Shown: positions 7,385 to 16,979, numbered from the stretch's first letter. The stretch: 34,907 bases of DNA from Sphingomonas yabuuchiae (GCF_001477495.1 NZ_LDTF01000092.1:1-34907); one strand, 5' to 3'. A program made the numbers and translations. The notes: generated by a model from the sequence alone, not told the origin.

Positions 7385-8662
7385 TCAGGCGGCCTGGACG
7401 AACTGGGCGGCCTCGGTGGATTCGGCGAGCGCGGTGGTGGAGCTGTCGCCGCCTGCCACGGTCTGCGCGATCAGGTCGAAATAGCCGGTTCCCACCTCGC
7501 GCTGGTGGCGGGTCGCGGTGTAGCCATGGGCCTCGGCGGCGAACTCGGCCTGTTGCAGCTCGGAATAGGCGGCCATGCCGCGATCCCGATATCCGCGTGC
7601 CAGCTCGAACATGCCATAGTTGAGCTGGTGGAACCCGGCGAGCGTGACGAACTGGAACTTGTACCCCATCGCCCCGATCTCGCGCTGGAAATGGGCGATG
7701 TCGTCACGGTCCAGATTGGCCTCCCAATTGAAGCTGGGTGAGCAGTTATAGGCCAGCAGCTTGTTCGGATGCTCGCGCCGGATCGCCTCGGCGAAGCGGC
7801 GCGCGTCCGCCAGATTGGGCTTGGACGTCTCCCACCACAACAGATCGGCATGGGGCGCAAAGGCCAGGCCGCGTCGGATGCAATGGTCGACCCCGGTGCC
7901 CGGCTTCAGGCGGAAGAAACCCTCCGCCGTCCGCTCGCCGGTCAGGAAGTCATGGTCGCGCTCGTCCACATCCGACGTGATGAGCCGGGCGCTCTCGGCA
8001 TCGGTGCGTGCGCAGATGACCGTTGGTACGCCCGCCACGTCCGCCGCCAGTCGCGCCGCATCCAGGTTGCGGATATGCGCTGCCATCGGGATCAACACCT
8101 TGCCGCCCAGATGGCCGCACTTCTTCTCCGAGGCCAGCTGGTCCTCGAAATGCACGCCCGCCGCGCCTGCCGCGATATAGGCCTTCATGATCTCATGACA
8201 GTTGAGCGGCCCGCCGAACCCGGCCTCGGCATCGGCGACGATGGGCGCGAACCAGTCGCGCGTCGCGCCGCCCTCGGCATGTTCGATCTGGTCGGCGCGG
8301 GCCAGCGTGGCGTTGATCTTCCGCGCCAGCTCCGGCCCGGCATTGGCGGGGTAGAGCGACTGGTCGGGATACATTTGTCCCGCCGTGTTGGCGTCCGCCG
8401 CGACCTGCCAGCCCGAGAGGTAGATGGCCTTCAGTCCGGCGCGCACCATCTGCATCGCCTGATTGCCCGACAGGGCGCCCAGCGCCGGGACATAATCCTC
8501 CGAATGGAGCAACTCCCACAGCTTCAGCGCGCCACGCCGGGCCAGCGTATGCTCGACCGTGATCGATCCGCGGAGACGCGCGACATCGGCGGGACCGTAG
8601 GGACGGGCGATACCGTCGAACCGCCCGGCGGGGGCGGGGATCAGATCCTGGAAACTCGGCAT
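7385..8662 (-). CDS. aceA: Isocitrate lyase
   Basis: 425 residues from the ATG at 8662, preceded by AAAGGA. The open frame continues far upstream (to 10135) but only as an antisense shadow of the regulator gene. It splits isocitrate to glyoxylate and succinate, the first step of the glyoxylate shunt, needed for growth on acetate, fatty acids or hydroxybutyrate. The catalytic KKCGHLGGK is at 180-188 (Cys182), with Mg-binding acidic residues around [10 protein letters not shown] and the late NCSPSFNW substrate-binding segment. Length is typical of bacterial class I enzymes. Divergent from a ScfR/RamB-like regulator, which probably controls it; bdhA 3 kb away feeds the same acetyl-CoA pool. Confidence 0.97.
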   Translation of the reverse strand: MPSFQDLIPAPAGRFDGIARPYGPADVARLRGSITVEHTLARRGALKLWELLHSEDYVPALGALSGNQAMQMVRAGLKAIYLSGWQVAADANTAGQMYPDQSLYPANAGPELARKINATLARADQIEHAEGGATRDWFAPIVADAEAGFGGPLNCHEIMKAYIAAGAAGVHFEDQLASEKKCGHLGGKVLIPMAAHIRNLDAARLAADVAGVPTVICARTDAESARLITSDVDERDHDFLTGERTAEGFFRLKPGTGVDHCIRRGLAFAPHADLLWWETSKPNLADARRFAEAIRREHPNKLLAYNCSPSFNWEANLDRDDIAHFQREIGAMGYKFQFVTLAGFHQLNYGMFELARGYRDRGMAAYSELQQAEFAAEAHGYTATRHQREVGTGYFDLIAQTVAGGDSSTTALAESTEAAQFVQAA

Positions 8663-8848
8663 CGCATCGTCCTTTACAGTTTGACCGTTCCTGACGGGCA
8701 AATTGCCGGAAGGATGATCGATCCAGAAGGCGCGGCATGCTTCCGACCGCGTCGCGCCGTCGCCGATCCTGCCACCATGCAATGTCGACTTGTAAAGAAT
8801 TGACAGTCCTTCGGACGCGGCGCAGCCTGTTGTGCGAGGAGAGCGGCG
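8663..8848. promoter_or_regulatory. Divergent control region between aceA and its likely regulator
   Basis: 186 bases. GGCAA-A-TTGCC (8697-8707) is a perfect small dyad 35 bases upstream of aceA. CTTTACA at 8672-8678 and its complement TGTAAAG at 8791-8797 lie near the two ends, each pointing to its gene, but the first includes the aceA ribosome-binding site. RamB/ScfR-type regulators bind TTTGCAAA-like sites, and the GCAAATTGC core is a plausible relative. No clear sigma-70 boxes are seen. Confidence 0.4.
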
Positions 8849-10243
8849 ATGAGCGGAGCCAAGGTCATTGCGGGCCATGCCGTGCGGCGGCTGCGGCGGC
8901 AGAACGGCCTGTCGCAGGCGGCGATGGCGGAGATGCTGGATATCTCGCCCAGCTATCTGAACCTGATCGAACGCAATCAGCGGCCGGTCTCGGCCGCGCT
9001 GCTGGTCCGGCTGGTGGAAACGTTCGACTTCGACCCGCGCGCGCTGACCAGCGACGCGCCGGGCGGTGGCGCGGCGGCGATGCGGCGGCGGCTGGCCGAT
9101 CCCCTGTTCGCCGATCTGGAGATCGACCGCGCCGAATTGGAGGAATGGCTGGCAGCCGCGCCGGGCGGGGCGGAGGCGTTCGCGCGCGCCTTCGACCGGC
9201 TCGCCGGGGCCGGTGCAGGCGGACAGGAGGCGCCGGTCGCCCCCGATCCGACCGTGCTCGTCCGGCGCGAGATCGAACGGTGGCGCAACCATTTTCCCGA
9301 TCTGGACGCCACCGCCGAGGGGCTGGCTGACGAGCTGCGCATGGGGGCAGGCGATCTCTACGCCACACTGGCCGAGCGGCTGCGCGTCCGCCACGCGCTG
9401 ACCATCCGCATCCTGCCGATCGACATATTGCCCGAGTTGTTGACCCGACTGGACCTCCATGCGCGCCAATTGCAGCTTTCCGAGATGCTGGACGGCCCGG
9501 CGCGGGTCTTTGCCCTGGCGACGCAACTCGCCCAGCTGGAAGCGCGCGCCGAGATCGAGGCACTGACGCGCGGCGCGGCCTTTGGCGACCGGCTCGCCGA
9601 GCGGCTGTTCCGGCGATATCTGCACCGCTATTTCGCCGCCGCGCTGATCATGCCCTATGCCCGTTTCCTGCGGGCGTGCGAGGCGACCGGCTATGATCTG
9701 GAGATCCTGGCGCGGCGCTTCGGCGTTTCGCACGAGCAACTGGCGCACCGGCTGACGACGCTGGGGCGGGTCGGTGCGCGCGGACTGCCCTTTTTCCTGA
9801 TGCGGATCGACCGGGCGGGGCAGGTGTCGAAGCGCTATGCCGGGGCGGCCAATCCGGCGCTGGTCGAGGGGGAGGGGCGATGCCCGCTCTGGCAGGTCTT
9901 CGCCGCGTTCGACCGGATGGGGGAGGCCGTATTCCAACTGGTCGAGATGCCGGACGGAAGCCGGTTCGCGACGATCATCCGCGCGCAGGAACGGGCAGGA
10001 CGCGACGCCTCCGGGGTGTGGGCGCGGTTCGCCATCGTCCTGGGCGTGGAGGCCGGGCTGGCGGGGCAGGTCGTGGCGGCACGGGGCCACCCGCTGGCCG
10101 AGGCGGCGACTCCGATCGGACCGGGGTGCCGCCAATGTTCACGTCCCGCCTGTCCGCAACGATCCTTGCCGATGAACGGCCGGGTCTTGGCAATCAACGA
10201 ACGGGATCGGCCGCTCAATACGCTGGTCTTCGCGCAGGATTGA
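8849..10243 (+). CDS. ScfR/RamB-like XRE transcriptional regulator (short-chain acyl-CoA responsive family)
   Basis: 464 residues, with GAGGAGAG six bases before the ATG. An XRE helix-turn-helix (~10-62, with [21 protein letters not shown]) is followed by an IrrE/ImmA-like middle part that has no HExxH here (HEQLAHR at the expected place lacks it), and a C-terminal DUF2083-type domain with four cysteines near the end ([13 protein letters not shown] preceded by GRCPLW), which may bind a metal or sense thiols/CoA esters. The family (MccR, RamB, ScfR) controls isocitrate lyase and propionate genes in response to acyl-CoAs. Its place divergent from aceA supports that role here. Confidence 0.9.
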   Translation: MSGAKVIAGHAVRRLRRQNGLSQAAMAEMLDISPSYLNLIERNQRPVSAALLVRLVETFDFDPRALTSDAPGGGAAAMRRRLADPLFADLEIDRAELEEWLAAAPGGAEAFARAFDRLAGAGAGGQEAPVAPDPTVLVRREIERWRNHFPDLDATAEGLADELRMGAGDLYATLAERLRVRHALTIRILPIDILPELLTRLDLHARQLQLSEMLDGPARVFALATQLAQLEARAEIEALTRGAAFGDRLAERLFRRYLHRYFAAALIMPYARFLRACEATGYDLEILARRFGVSHEQLAHRLTTLGRVGARGLPFFLMRIDRAGQVSKRYAGAANPALVEGEGRCPLWQVFAAFDRMGEAVFQLVEMPDGSRFATIIRAQERAGRDASGVWARFAIVLGVEAGLAGQVVAARGHPLAEAATPIGPGCRQCSRPACPQRSLPMNGRVLAINERDRPLNTLVFAQD

Positions 10244-10312
10244 ACCAGAATTGGGCAGGTCCGGCGTGATTGCTTCACCTATTTTAAGAGGAAACGGTAT
10301 AGCCAGCAGACC

Positions 10313-12361
10313 ATGATCTGGCTTCGTCGTCGCATTCAATCTCTGGAATTCCGGTTCGCGACGATGTTGACGGTCGTGCTGGGCGTCAGTCTGGCGCTGG
10401 GTGGATGCGGACTTCTGCTGAACAACCAGTTGCTTGGGATGGTCCGGTCGACTCATGAGATCGCCTCCCTGCTGGACCGGCATGACAAACGCGATGCGCG
10501 ACTTCGCGACTTTCGCATTCAAGTCGGCGACCTGACGCGCCGGGTGGAACGGGGACAACGCGTATCTGCGGAGCGCTGGCAAGGGCTGGATGCCGCAGCG
10601 CGGGGCTGGCTGGCGGAGCCGGCGGATCGCAACGACCGGATGCCCGGTCCCATCCGATCGGCCCGGATTGCGGCGGCGTTGTCGGAACGGCGCTTCCTCG
10701 ACACCGCCCGGCGCGTGATCGACGAGGCTATGGTCGATACGGCCCGGATGAAGCGGACCATGCCGCTGTTCATCACCCGGCTGCACGATATGGAGCATCA
10801 TCGCGAGATGGTGCACGAACGGCTCAGCCGCCGCCTCACCTGGCAAACCGGCGAGGTGGAGGAACTCGCGCTGCGGGTCCTGACCCAGATGATGCTGGCC
10901 GGACTCCTCCTCGTGATCCTGGTCAGCGGGCTGATCCTCTGGCTTCGTATCCGTATCATGCGGCCGCTGCTGGATATCGTCGCGGGGATGCGCGCGATGA
11001 GCACCGGCAAGCCGCTGAAGCCGTTATGGCTGCATCGCCGCGACGAGCTGGGCGAGCTGGCGCGGGGCATGGACATGCTGGCCCGCGCCGCCGAGGAGCG
11101 CGAGCGTATCCAGCGGCAGGTCGAATATCTGGCGCATCACGATCCGCTGACCGGGCTGGCCAACCGCGTCGTTTTCGCCGACCGGCTGGATGCCGCGCTG
11201 CGGGCGGGGAGCAGGATTGCGTTGCTGGCGATCGATCTCGATGGGTTCAAGGGAGTCAACGACACGCTCGGCCACGCGGCCGGCGACATCCTGCTCAAGC
11301 GCGCCAGCGACTTGCTGGCGGCGTCGGTGGGGCGCGGCGACACAGTGGCGCGCATCGGTGGCGACGAGTTCGCGATCATCCATCATCTGTCCGCCGAAGA
11401 GGAGAATGCCGAGGCGCTGGTCCGCCGCATCTATGCCGTCATTGCCGAGGATTCCGCGAGCCCGGCGGTGCGGATGAGCATCGGTGTCGCGCTGTCACCC
11501 CGCCACGGGCTGGAGGCCGACGAGCTTCAGGCCTGTGCCGACATCGCGCTCTATCGCGCCAAGGCCGATGGCCGCCACTGCGCCCGCCGTTACGACATGG
11601 CGATGGACGAGGAGCGGCGGCAGCGCCACTGGCTGGCGCATGAACTGCACGAGGCCGTCACGCGCGGCGAACTCCATCTGGTCTATCAGCCGATCGCCGA
11701 TTGCGCGTCGCGCCGGATCATCGGGCAGGAAGCGCTGGCGCGCTGGGATCATCCGGTGCTGGGGCCGGTCAGTCCGGATGTGTTCATCGGTCTGGCCGAG
11801 GAAAGCGGTCTGATCGGCGAGATCGGGCAACGTCTGTTTGTCGACGCCCTGGCCACGGCACGCGCCTGGCCCGCCGAATGGATGCTGGCGATCAACCTGT
11901 CGCCGGTGCAACTCCGCGAGCCGAACCTCGCCCGGCGGATGCTGGCCGCCACCGCGTCCCAAGGCATCGACCCCTGCCGGATCGAGGTGGAGGTAACCGA
12001 AGGCGTGCTGATCGACAATCGCGAAGCCACCACCGCCAATCTGGCGACACTGCGCGCCGCAGGCGTGGGAATCGTGATGGACGATTTCGGCACCGGTTAC
12101 GCCTCGCTCAGCAGCCTCCAGCAATTTCCCTTCGATAAGATCAAGATCGACCGCAGCTTCATTCAGGCGATGGACCAGGACGGCCCGGCCCTCTCGATCG
12201 TTCGCGCCTCGATCGGGTTGGGGCGCAGCCTGAACATACCCATCGTGGCGGAGGGGCTGGAGACCGAAGCGCAATATCGGACGCTGTGCGATCTGGGATG
12301 CGATCAGGTGCAGGGCTATCTGATCGGCCGCCCGATGGCCTGCCTGGCTGCGGCGGCATGA
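10313..12361 (+). CDS. Membrane GGDEF-EAL cyclic di-GMP protein
   Basis: 682 residues: membrane helix (~16-38), a helical periplasmic sensor region (~40-190), second membrane helix (~191-212), HAMP-like linker (~213-265), GGDEF domain and EAL domain. The diguanylate cyclase signature GGDEF is intact at 349-353. The phosphodiesterase domain keeps EAL (473-475), VTEG, DDFGTGYASL, KIDRSF and EGLET, so both making and breaking of c-di-GMP are possible. The sensor has no recognised fold; its charged helices recall four-helix-bundle sensors. The AAGAGGAA upstream is about 20 bases from the ATG, so the site for this start is weak. Its partner may be the lone receiver gene that converges on it. Confidence 0.93.
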   Translation: MIWLRRRIQSLEFRFATMLTVVLGVSLALGGCGLLLNNQLLGMVRSTHEIASLLDRHDKRDARLRDFRIQVGDLTRRVERGQRVSAERWQGLDAAARGWLAEPADRNDRMPGPIRSARIAAALSERRFLDTARRVIDEAMVDTARMKRTMPLFITRLHDMEHHREMVHERLSRRLTWQTGEVEELALRVLTQMMLAGLLLVILVSGLILWLRIRIMRPLLDIVAGMRAMSTGKPLKPLWLHRRDELGELARGMDMLARAAEERERIQRQVEYLAHHDPLTGLANRVVFADRLDAALRAGSRIALLAIDLDGFKGVNDTLGHAAGDILLKRASDLLAASVGRGDTVARIGGDEFAIIHHLSAEEENAEALVRRIYAVIAEDSASPAVRMSIGVALSPRHGLEADELQACADIALYRAKADGRHCARRYDMAMDEERRQRHWLAHELHEAVTRGELHLVYQPIADCASRRIIGQEALARWDHPVLGPVSPDVFIGLAEESGLIGEIGQRLFVDALATARAWPAEWMLAINLSPVQLREPNLARRMLAATASQGIDPCRIEVEVTEGVLIDNREATTANLATLRAAGVGIVMDDFGTGYASLSSLQQFPFDKIKIDRSFIQAMDQDGPALSIVRASIGLGRSLNIPIVAEGLETEAQYRTLCDLGCDQVQGYLIGRPMACLAAAA

Positions 12362-12365
12362 TTCG

Positions 12366-12381
12366 GGGCCAAGGTGGCCTT
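12366..12381. terminator. Short hairpin between convergent genes, possible terminator
   Basis: GGCCA-AGG-TGGCC (12367-12379) followed by TT, five bases after the GGDEF-EAL stop. Weak stem and short T run, so only a possible terminator. Confidence 0.3.
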
Positions 12382-12389
12382 GCCAGCCG

Positions 12390-12749
12390 TCAGCCCACGC
12401 ATTCTCCGATCATGCGAATGATGTCGTGGCCTATATAGGGCTTGGGTACGAATTGGACCCCGGCGGGCAGATCGGCTGCTACATGGCACTGCTCACCCGA
12501 CGTGACGATGATCGACACATGCGGATGCGACTTGCGTGCCATAGCGGCAAGTGCGGCGCCATCGATCGAACCGGGCATCGCGACATCGGTGAACATCGCG
12601 CAGATTTCGGGATGCCGATCCAGCGCGACCAGCGCCTCGTCCGCGCTGTCCGCCTGGATCACCACATAGCCCGCATCTTCGAATGCGAACTGCACATGCA
12701 TCAGAAGAAGCGGCTGGTCGTCCACGATCAAAATGGTCGGAGGCGTCAT
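12390..12749 (-). CDS. Stand-alone receiver (CheY/FixJ-type) response regulator
   Basis: 119 residues from the ATG at 12749; a longer start at 12779 adds ten residues (MRRCRIDARY) and cannot be excluded, as neither has a strong ribosome-binding site. One receiver domain and nothing else: the acidic pair in LIVDDQ, the phosphorylated Asp in FTDVAMPG, the Ser of VTSGEQ and the Lys of PKPY. It lacks an output domain, so it would act by protein contact, as in phosphorelays or by competing for a kinase. No kinase gene is adjacent. Converges on the c-di-GMP gene. Confidence 0.9.
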   Translation of the reverse strand: MTPPTILIVDDQPLLLMHVQFAFEDAGYVVIQADSADEALVALDRHPEICAMFTDVAMPGSIDGAALAAMARKSHPHVSIIVTSGEQCHVAADLPAGVQFVPKPYIGHDIIRMIGECVG

Positions 12750-12818
12750 ATAACGTGCGTCAATTCTGCACCGCCGCATCCGTTCCGAATTTGGTGTAAT
12801 TTTGCGGTCATCCGAGTG

Positions 12819-13775
12819 TCAGGCGCCACTGTCCGTGAGCCGGGCCAGCTGCGCCTCCGACAGGGACAGTCGCATGGCGGGCGTCAGCTCGGACAGCTGC
12901 TTCACGCTGGTCGCGCTGGCGATCGGCGCGGTGACGCCGGGCTGCGCCATCAGCCAGGCGAGCGCGACCTGCGCCGGGGTCGCACCTGTCTCCTCCGCCA
13001 CCGTATCCAGCGCGGCCAGCACCACGGCCCCCTTGCCATGCAGCAGCTCGCCCATCTTCGCGCCGCGCACGCTTTGCGACAGATCGTCGTCGCTGCGGTA
13101 CTTGCCGGTCAGGAAGCCGGCGGCGAGCCCGTAATAGGGGACGACGCCGACATTCTCCGTCACGCAGTAATCCTGCAATTCGCCCTCGAACTTGTGGCGG
13201 CTGACCAGATTATATTCGGGCTGCAGGACGTGATAGCGCGGCAGCCCGGCGTCGCGGGCGGCCTCGTTCGCGGATTTCAGCCGCGCGGCATGGAAGTTGG
13301 AGGCGCCGATCACCCGCACCTTGCCCGCCTCCACCAGCTTGGCGAAGGCCTCCATCACCGCCTCCTGCGGCTGATCTTCGTCGTCCTGATGCGCGAAATA
13401 GAGGTCGATCCGGTCGGTGCCGAGCCGCTGGAGCGATGCCTCCGCCGCCGCCGCGATACGGGCGGGGGCCAGCTTCTCGCCGCCTTCGCCGGGCAACATT
13501 CCGACCTTGGTCGCGATCAGCACCTGATCCCGTTTGCCGCTGGCCTTCAGCCATTCGCCGATCATCGCCTCGGATTCGCCGCCCTGATGCCCGTCGACCC
13601 AGGCGGAATAGACATCCGCCGTATCGATCATCACGCCGCCCTGATCGACAAAGGCGTCTAGCACCGCAAAGCTGGCCGCGCGGTCTGCCGTCCAGCCGAA
13701 GACATTGCCGCCCAGCACCAGCGGCGCGATCATCAGGTCGGTCGAGCCCAGGCGGCGAAGCGGCATGTCGGTCAT
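12819..13775 (-). CDS. Aldo/keto reductase
   Basis: 318 residues, an (alpha/beta)8 NADPH-dependent reductase of carbonyl compounds. The catalytic set is visible: Asp51, Tyr56, Lys90 and His129, with the C-terminal NADP-binding PIASATSVKQL. Similar to the YajO/IolS-like group; the true substrate is not evident. The start six bases after the lipoprotein stop places it as second gene of a two-gene unit. Confidence 0.93.
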   Translation of the reverse strand: MTDMPLRRLGSTDLMIAPLVLGGNVFGWTADRAASFAVLDAFVDQGGVMIDTADVYSAWVDGHQGGESEAMIGEWLKASGKRDQVLIATKVGMLPGEGGEKLAPARIAAAAEASLQRLGTDRIDLYFAHQDDEDQPQEAVMEAFAKLVEAGKVRVIGASNFHAARLKSANEAARDAGLPRYHVLQPEYNLVSRHKFEGELQDYCVTENVGVVPYYGLAAGFLTGKYRSDDDLSQSVRGAKMGELLHGKGAVVLAALDTVAEETGATPAQVALAWLMAQPGVTAPIASATSVKQLSELTPAMRLSLSEAQLARLTDSGA

Positions 13776-13781
13776 GGCGTA

Positions 13782-13979
13782 TCAGCTTTCGTTATGAATG
13801 GGATTTCCATCCCCAACGTCCGAAGGCGCCATCGCGTTCAGATCGACCGCATTGGCATCGAGCAGGGCGGCGGCGTCGTTCAACTGGTCGTTCTCCGCCG
13901 CGCTCAACCCCTTGGGCTGGTCGCTGGAGGAACAGGCGGCCAGCGTCAGCAGCGCGGCGGTCATCAGGAGGCGGATCAT
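13782..13979 (-). CDS. Small lipoprotein
   Basis: 65 residues: a signal peptide with the lipobox LAAC (Cys16), then SSSDQPKG and a short acidic region rich in Asp, Asn and Ala. After lipidation about 50 residues remain at the membrane. No family recognised. Upstream partner of the aldo/keto reductase. Confidence 0.75.
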   Translation of the reverse strand: MIRLLMTAALLTLAACSSSDQPKGLSAAENDQLNDAAALLDANAVDLNAMAPSDVGDGNPIHNES

Positions 13980-14080
13980 GTCGCCATCATGCCAAAAGCA
14001 TGGGGCCGTGGGGAAGGGGGAACCCGGCGGCGGGGTGGGCGCGTTGTCGCGGCCTGGATTTCGAGAATGAGGTCAATGCG

Positions 14081-14557
14081 ATGCCCGCTTCCCAATATGC
14101 CATGCTGCTTGCGCCGTTCAAAATGGGTCTGGTCGGCGGACAGCGCGCCATGACCCCGCTCGCCGCCGTGTCGATCGCGGCGGCGCGCGGGCAGTTGCCG
14201 GTCGGCAAGGGCGTGCTTCGCTGGCTGGCCAATCCCATCGTCGCGGCGGGCACGCTGGCGCTGGCGATCGGCGAGATGGCGGGCGACAAGCAGAAGACCG
14301 CGCCGGATCGCGTCGTGCCCATCGGCCTGGCGGCGCGCTTCACGACCTCGGCGATCGCAGGCGCGGCGCTGGCCAGTCCGAAACATCGCTGGCTGGGCGC
14401 GGCGATCGGCGGCGTGACGGCGGTGATCGCCTCCTATCCCGGCTGGCGCGGACGGATGGCGGCGCTGGGGCGCTACGGCCAGACCAAGACGGGCTTTGCC
14501 GAGGATGCTGCGGTTCTGGCCGGTGCCATCGGCGTCGTGCGGGGGCGGCGGGGCTAA
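14081..14557 (+). CDS. DUF4126-type membrane protein
   Basis: 158 residues from the ATG at 14081, six bases after TGAGGTC; the frame is open for 215 codons upstream but only as an antisense shadow of the aldo/keto reductase. It has several short Ala/Gly-rich hydrophobic helices, and matches DUF4126 features: GLVGGQRAMTPLAAVS near the start, GEMAGDK and APDRVVPIGLAAR in the middle. Function unknown. Monocistronic, divergent from the lipoprotein gene. Confidence 0.85.
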   Translation: MPASQYAMLLAPFKMGLVGGQRAMTPLAAVSIAAARGQLPVGKGVLRWLANPIVAAGTLALAIGEMAGDKQKTAPDRVVPIGLAARFTTSAIAGAALASPKHRWLGAAIGGVTAVIASYPGWRGRMAALGRYGQTKTGFAEDAAVLAGAIGVVRGRRG

Positions 14558-14585
14558 GATCGCCGGTCGACATCGCCGCACGCGC

Positions 14586-15236
14586 CTAGAACGGCGCGGG
14601 GGTGCTTCGCTTTATCCAGACGTGATCGGGGTGCCGCTCATGAAAGCGCACCTCGGTGACGATATGGCCGGGTGTCCCGAGCCATATCAGCAAGCCATTC
14701 GGATCGGCCGATATGTTCCATGGCTCGAGGCGCGCCAATTCGGCTGGAATCGTCACTTCTCGGTCGCATAGGCCCGAATGAGTTTCGTCTGCGCATTCGA
14801 TCACGAACGTCGCCTTGCCGGAACGAAAGCGATCCAGTTGTTCGAGAGCGGTAAAACCCTGCGATGCGTCGACGCCCGGATTCAAGTGGACGTAATCGGC
14901 CATCGAGCAGCGCGACCGCTTTGCCCGCGCGATCTCCGTCGTTTTGTAGCGGTCGTCGGACATCGCATGGTCCAGGGCGTCAGCGGGGTCGGCGCGGAAG
15001 CGCACGGTCCATCGGATCCTTGTACAGCCTCGGGCTGTCGCCGTCGGACGCTCCACGAGATCGGCGTCTATGGCGCCGGGGGCGTTCATTCCCCCGGCTT
15101 GTGCGACGAACGCTTCGATGGGTCCATGATTCACGTCTTTCAACAGACGCTCGCCAGCGACAGCCGGGGGCAGTCTTTGCGCATCGCCAAAGGACAAGGC
15201 CGCTTCCGTTTGCAGGAGCAGGGCCAAAAGGATCAT
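14586..15236 (-). CDS. Orphan secreted protein
   Basis: 216 residues with GAGGAAC four bases before the ATG. A short hydrophobic start (MILLALLLQTEAALS) suggests a signal peptide. The rest has four cysteines (GCTR, SRCSM, IECAD, GLCDR) that could pair as two disulfides, and no known motif. Base composition is visibly less GC-rich than the flanking genes, with more A/T at third positions, which may mean later arrival or weak selection. No family recognised. Converges on the DUF4126 gene. Confidence 0.65.
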   Translation of the reverse strand: MILLALLLQTEAALSFGDAQRLPPAVAGERLLKDVNHGPIEAFVAQAGGMNAPGAIDADLVERPTATARGCTRIRWTVRFRADPADALDHAMSDDRYKTTEIARAKRSRCSMADYVHLNPGVDASQGFTALEQLDRFRSGKATFVIECADETHSGLCDREVTIPAELARLEPWNISADPNGLLIWLGTPGHIVTEVRFHERHPDHVWIKRSTPAPF

Positions 15237-15312
15237 GTGTTCCTCAAGCTGACGTCATCGAACCCATGAGCCGAAAGGGCGGTCGATGAGAGCCATTCGG
15301 CCGTCAAGCGGA

Positions 15313-15765
15313 TCAGGAGGCGGGCCGGGGTGGCTGAATGCCGGTATATTGGACAGACATCATCTTCCATTCCCGGCCGACCCGCTGCTCGACATAGGTC
15401 ACGCGGACGCTGCGTGTGACCGTGCCGCCATTGGGATTGGGCAGCGTATAGTCGACCGAGCCGATGACGATCGCACTGTCGCCATGTCGGCGCACGTCCT
15501 GCGTCTGAAAGGTCATGGGCGGAACCCGGCTCGCCTTTTCGGGCGCGTAGAAGGTGAGGACCTCCGGCCGCCGGTCGATCTCTCCCAGCGGAGAGACCTC
15601 GATATAATCCGCCGCCAACAGGCCATCGAGCGCCTTCGCATCGAAGCGGCTGCGCGCATCGTTGAAAGACTGGACGAGCTTCAGGATCGCCGGATCGCTC
15701 GACCCTTGCGCTGACGCCGTGCCCGCCAGCAGCATCAGACCGGCGACGATATACCAAGAGCGCAT
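15313..15765 (-). CDS. Secreted NTF2-like (SnoaL/DUF4440) protein
   Basis: 150 residues from the ATG at 15765, preceded by GGGGGGAAAG. Signal peptide ~1-19 ending ASAQ. The mature part matches the NTF2-like cone fold: FNDARSRFDAKALDGLLAADYIEVSPLGEI, then beta strands ending WKMMSVQYTGI. These are small binding or steroid-isomerase-like folds without a shared reaction. It follows the Gfo/Idh/MocA gene by 26 bases, so it may belong to the sugar locus as a periplasmic helper; that is inference. A longer reading frame upstream is an antisense shadow. Confidence 0.85.
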   Translation of the reverse strand: MRSWYIVAGLMLLAGTASAQGSSDPAILKLVQSFNDARSRFDAKALDGLLAADYIEVSPLGEIDRRPEVLTFYAPEKASRVPPMTFQTQDVRRHGDSAIVIGSVDYTLPNPNGGTVTRSVRVTYVEQRVGREWKMMSVQYTGIQPPRPAS

Positions 15766-15791
15766 ATTTCTTTCCCCCCAATGGGGGCAGG

Positions 15792-16979
15792 CTATCCGCG
15801 AAGCCTTGCCGCGTCCACCATCGGAAACGTCGTCCACTTCTCCTGCGACTGCGCGCTTTTCAATACGGCCTCGACGAACGCCATGGTGCGCAGTCCCGAC
15901 TCCAGGCCCGGATACCAGTTCGCCTCGCCCGGGGCTTCGCCCTGAGCGGGATCGCCATCGCGCAACGACCCCGCCACCGCGCGGTAGAGGTTCCCGAACG
16001 CCTCGATATAGCCCTCCGGATGGCCCGAGGGGGTGCGCAGGCGGGGCAGGGTGGTGGAGCTGAGGCCGGGGCCACCGGCACGGACGATCTCGGCGGGGCG
16101 GTCGAGCCAGCGCAGGATCAGCGTGTTGGGCTCCATCTGCGACCATTCCAGGCCGCCTTTCTCGCCATGGATGCGGATGCGCAGGCCGTTCTCCTCGCCC
16201 GCCGCCACCTGCGTCGCGCGCAGCGTGCCGCGCGCGCCTTCGGCGAAGCGGAGCAGGACGTTGACGTCGTCGTCGAGCATCCGCCCCGCGACATGGGTCG
16301 TCACGTCCGCCGACAGCGCCTCGACGGTCAGGCCGGAGATATGCTCGGCCAGTTGGAAGGCATGGGTGCCGATATCGCCCAGCGCTCCGCCGAGCCCTGC
16401 GCGCGCCGGGTCGGTGCGCCACTCGGCCTGCTTGTTGCCCTCGCGGTCGAGTGCGGTGCTGAGCCAGCCCTGCACATATTCGACATGGACCAGTCGGATG
16501 CGCCCGAAATCGCCGCGCGCGACGCGGGCCCGCGCCTCCTCGACCATGGGATAGCCGCTATAGGTAAAAGCCAGCGCATAGAGCTGCCCCGATGCCCGCG
16601 CCGCGTCGGCGATGGCGCGCGCCTCGGTCAGGTTCATCGCCATCGGCTTTTCGCTGAACACCGGAAAGCCAGCGTTCAATGCAGCGATCGCCATCGGCGC
16701 GTGGAGGTGATTGGGGGTGACGATCGCCACCGCGTCGATCCGCTCCCCCTCGGGCCGCGTGCGCTCGTCGGCGAGCAGGGCGTCGATCGTGGCATGGACG
16801 CGGGCGGGATCGAGGCCTAGCGCCTCACCGCTCCGCCGATTGCGCTCGGCGTCGCTGCTGAAGGTGCCCGCGACCAACGCCCAGTCACCGTCCAGCGCCG
16901 CCGCCATCCGGTGCACGCCGCCGATGAACGCGCCCTCGCCGCCGCCCGCCATGGCCAGCCGCAACTTTCGTCCCGCCAT
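15792..16979 (-). CDS. Gfo/Idh/MocA-family sugar dehydrogenase
   Basis: 395 residues from the ATG at 16979, preceded by AGGAGAGAGG; an ATG 18 bases upstream lies ahead of that site. An NAD(P)-binding Rossmann domain (AGGGEGAFIG, 11-20), EKPMA with the catalytic Lys111, and the C-terminal domain with GALGDIGTHAFQLAEH. The family oxidises or reduces ring hydroxyls of sugars and inositols, often at C3. No signal peptide, so it is cytoplasmic. In this context the likely job is to reduce an imported 3-keto-sugar to the normal sugar; specificity is inference. Divergent from the cytochrome c operon across a 124-base control region. Confidence 0.93.
   Translation of the reverse strand: MAGRKLRLAMAGGGEGAFIGGVHRMAAALDGDWALVAGTFSSDAERNRRSGEALGLDPARVHATIDALLADERTRPEGERIDAVAIVTPNHLHAPMAIAALNAGFPVFSEKPMAMNLTEARAIADAARASGQLYALAFTYSGYPMVEEARARVARGDFGRIRLVHVEYVQGWLSTALDREGNKQAEWRTDPARAGLGGALGDIGTHAFQLAEHISGLTVEALSADVTTHVAGRMLDDDVNVLLRFAEGARGTLRATQVAAGEENGLRIRIHGEKGGLEWSQMEPNTLILRWLDRPAEIVRAGGPGLSSTTLPRLRTPSGHPEGYIEAFGNLYRAVAGSLRDGDPAQGEAPGEANWYPGLESGLRTMAFVEAVLKSAQSQEKWTTFPMVDAARLRG

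Noticed and set aside
8672..8797. Matched CTTTACA/TGTAAAG pair as a two-site operator
   Set aside because: Only seven bases, 112 bases apart, and the first is partly the aceA ribosome-binding site; chance is a good explanation.
8663..10135. Minus-strand reading frame extending aceA by 491 codons
   Set aside because: The extension is antisense to the well-supported regulator gene, has no family match, and the aceA start at 8662 has a ribosome-binding site and the usual N-terminus.
12750..12800. EcfG-type promoter ahead of the receiver gene (GGAAC on the minus strand)
   Set aside because: At 16-17 bases the -10 reads AATT or ATTG, at least two changes from CGTT; too weak to call.
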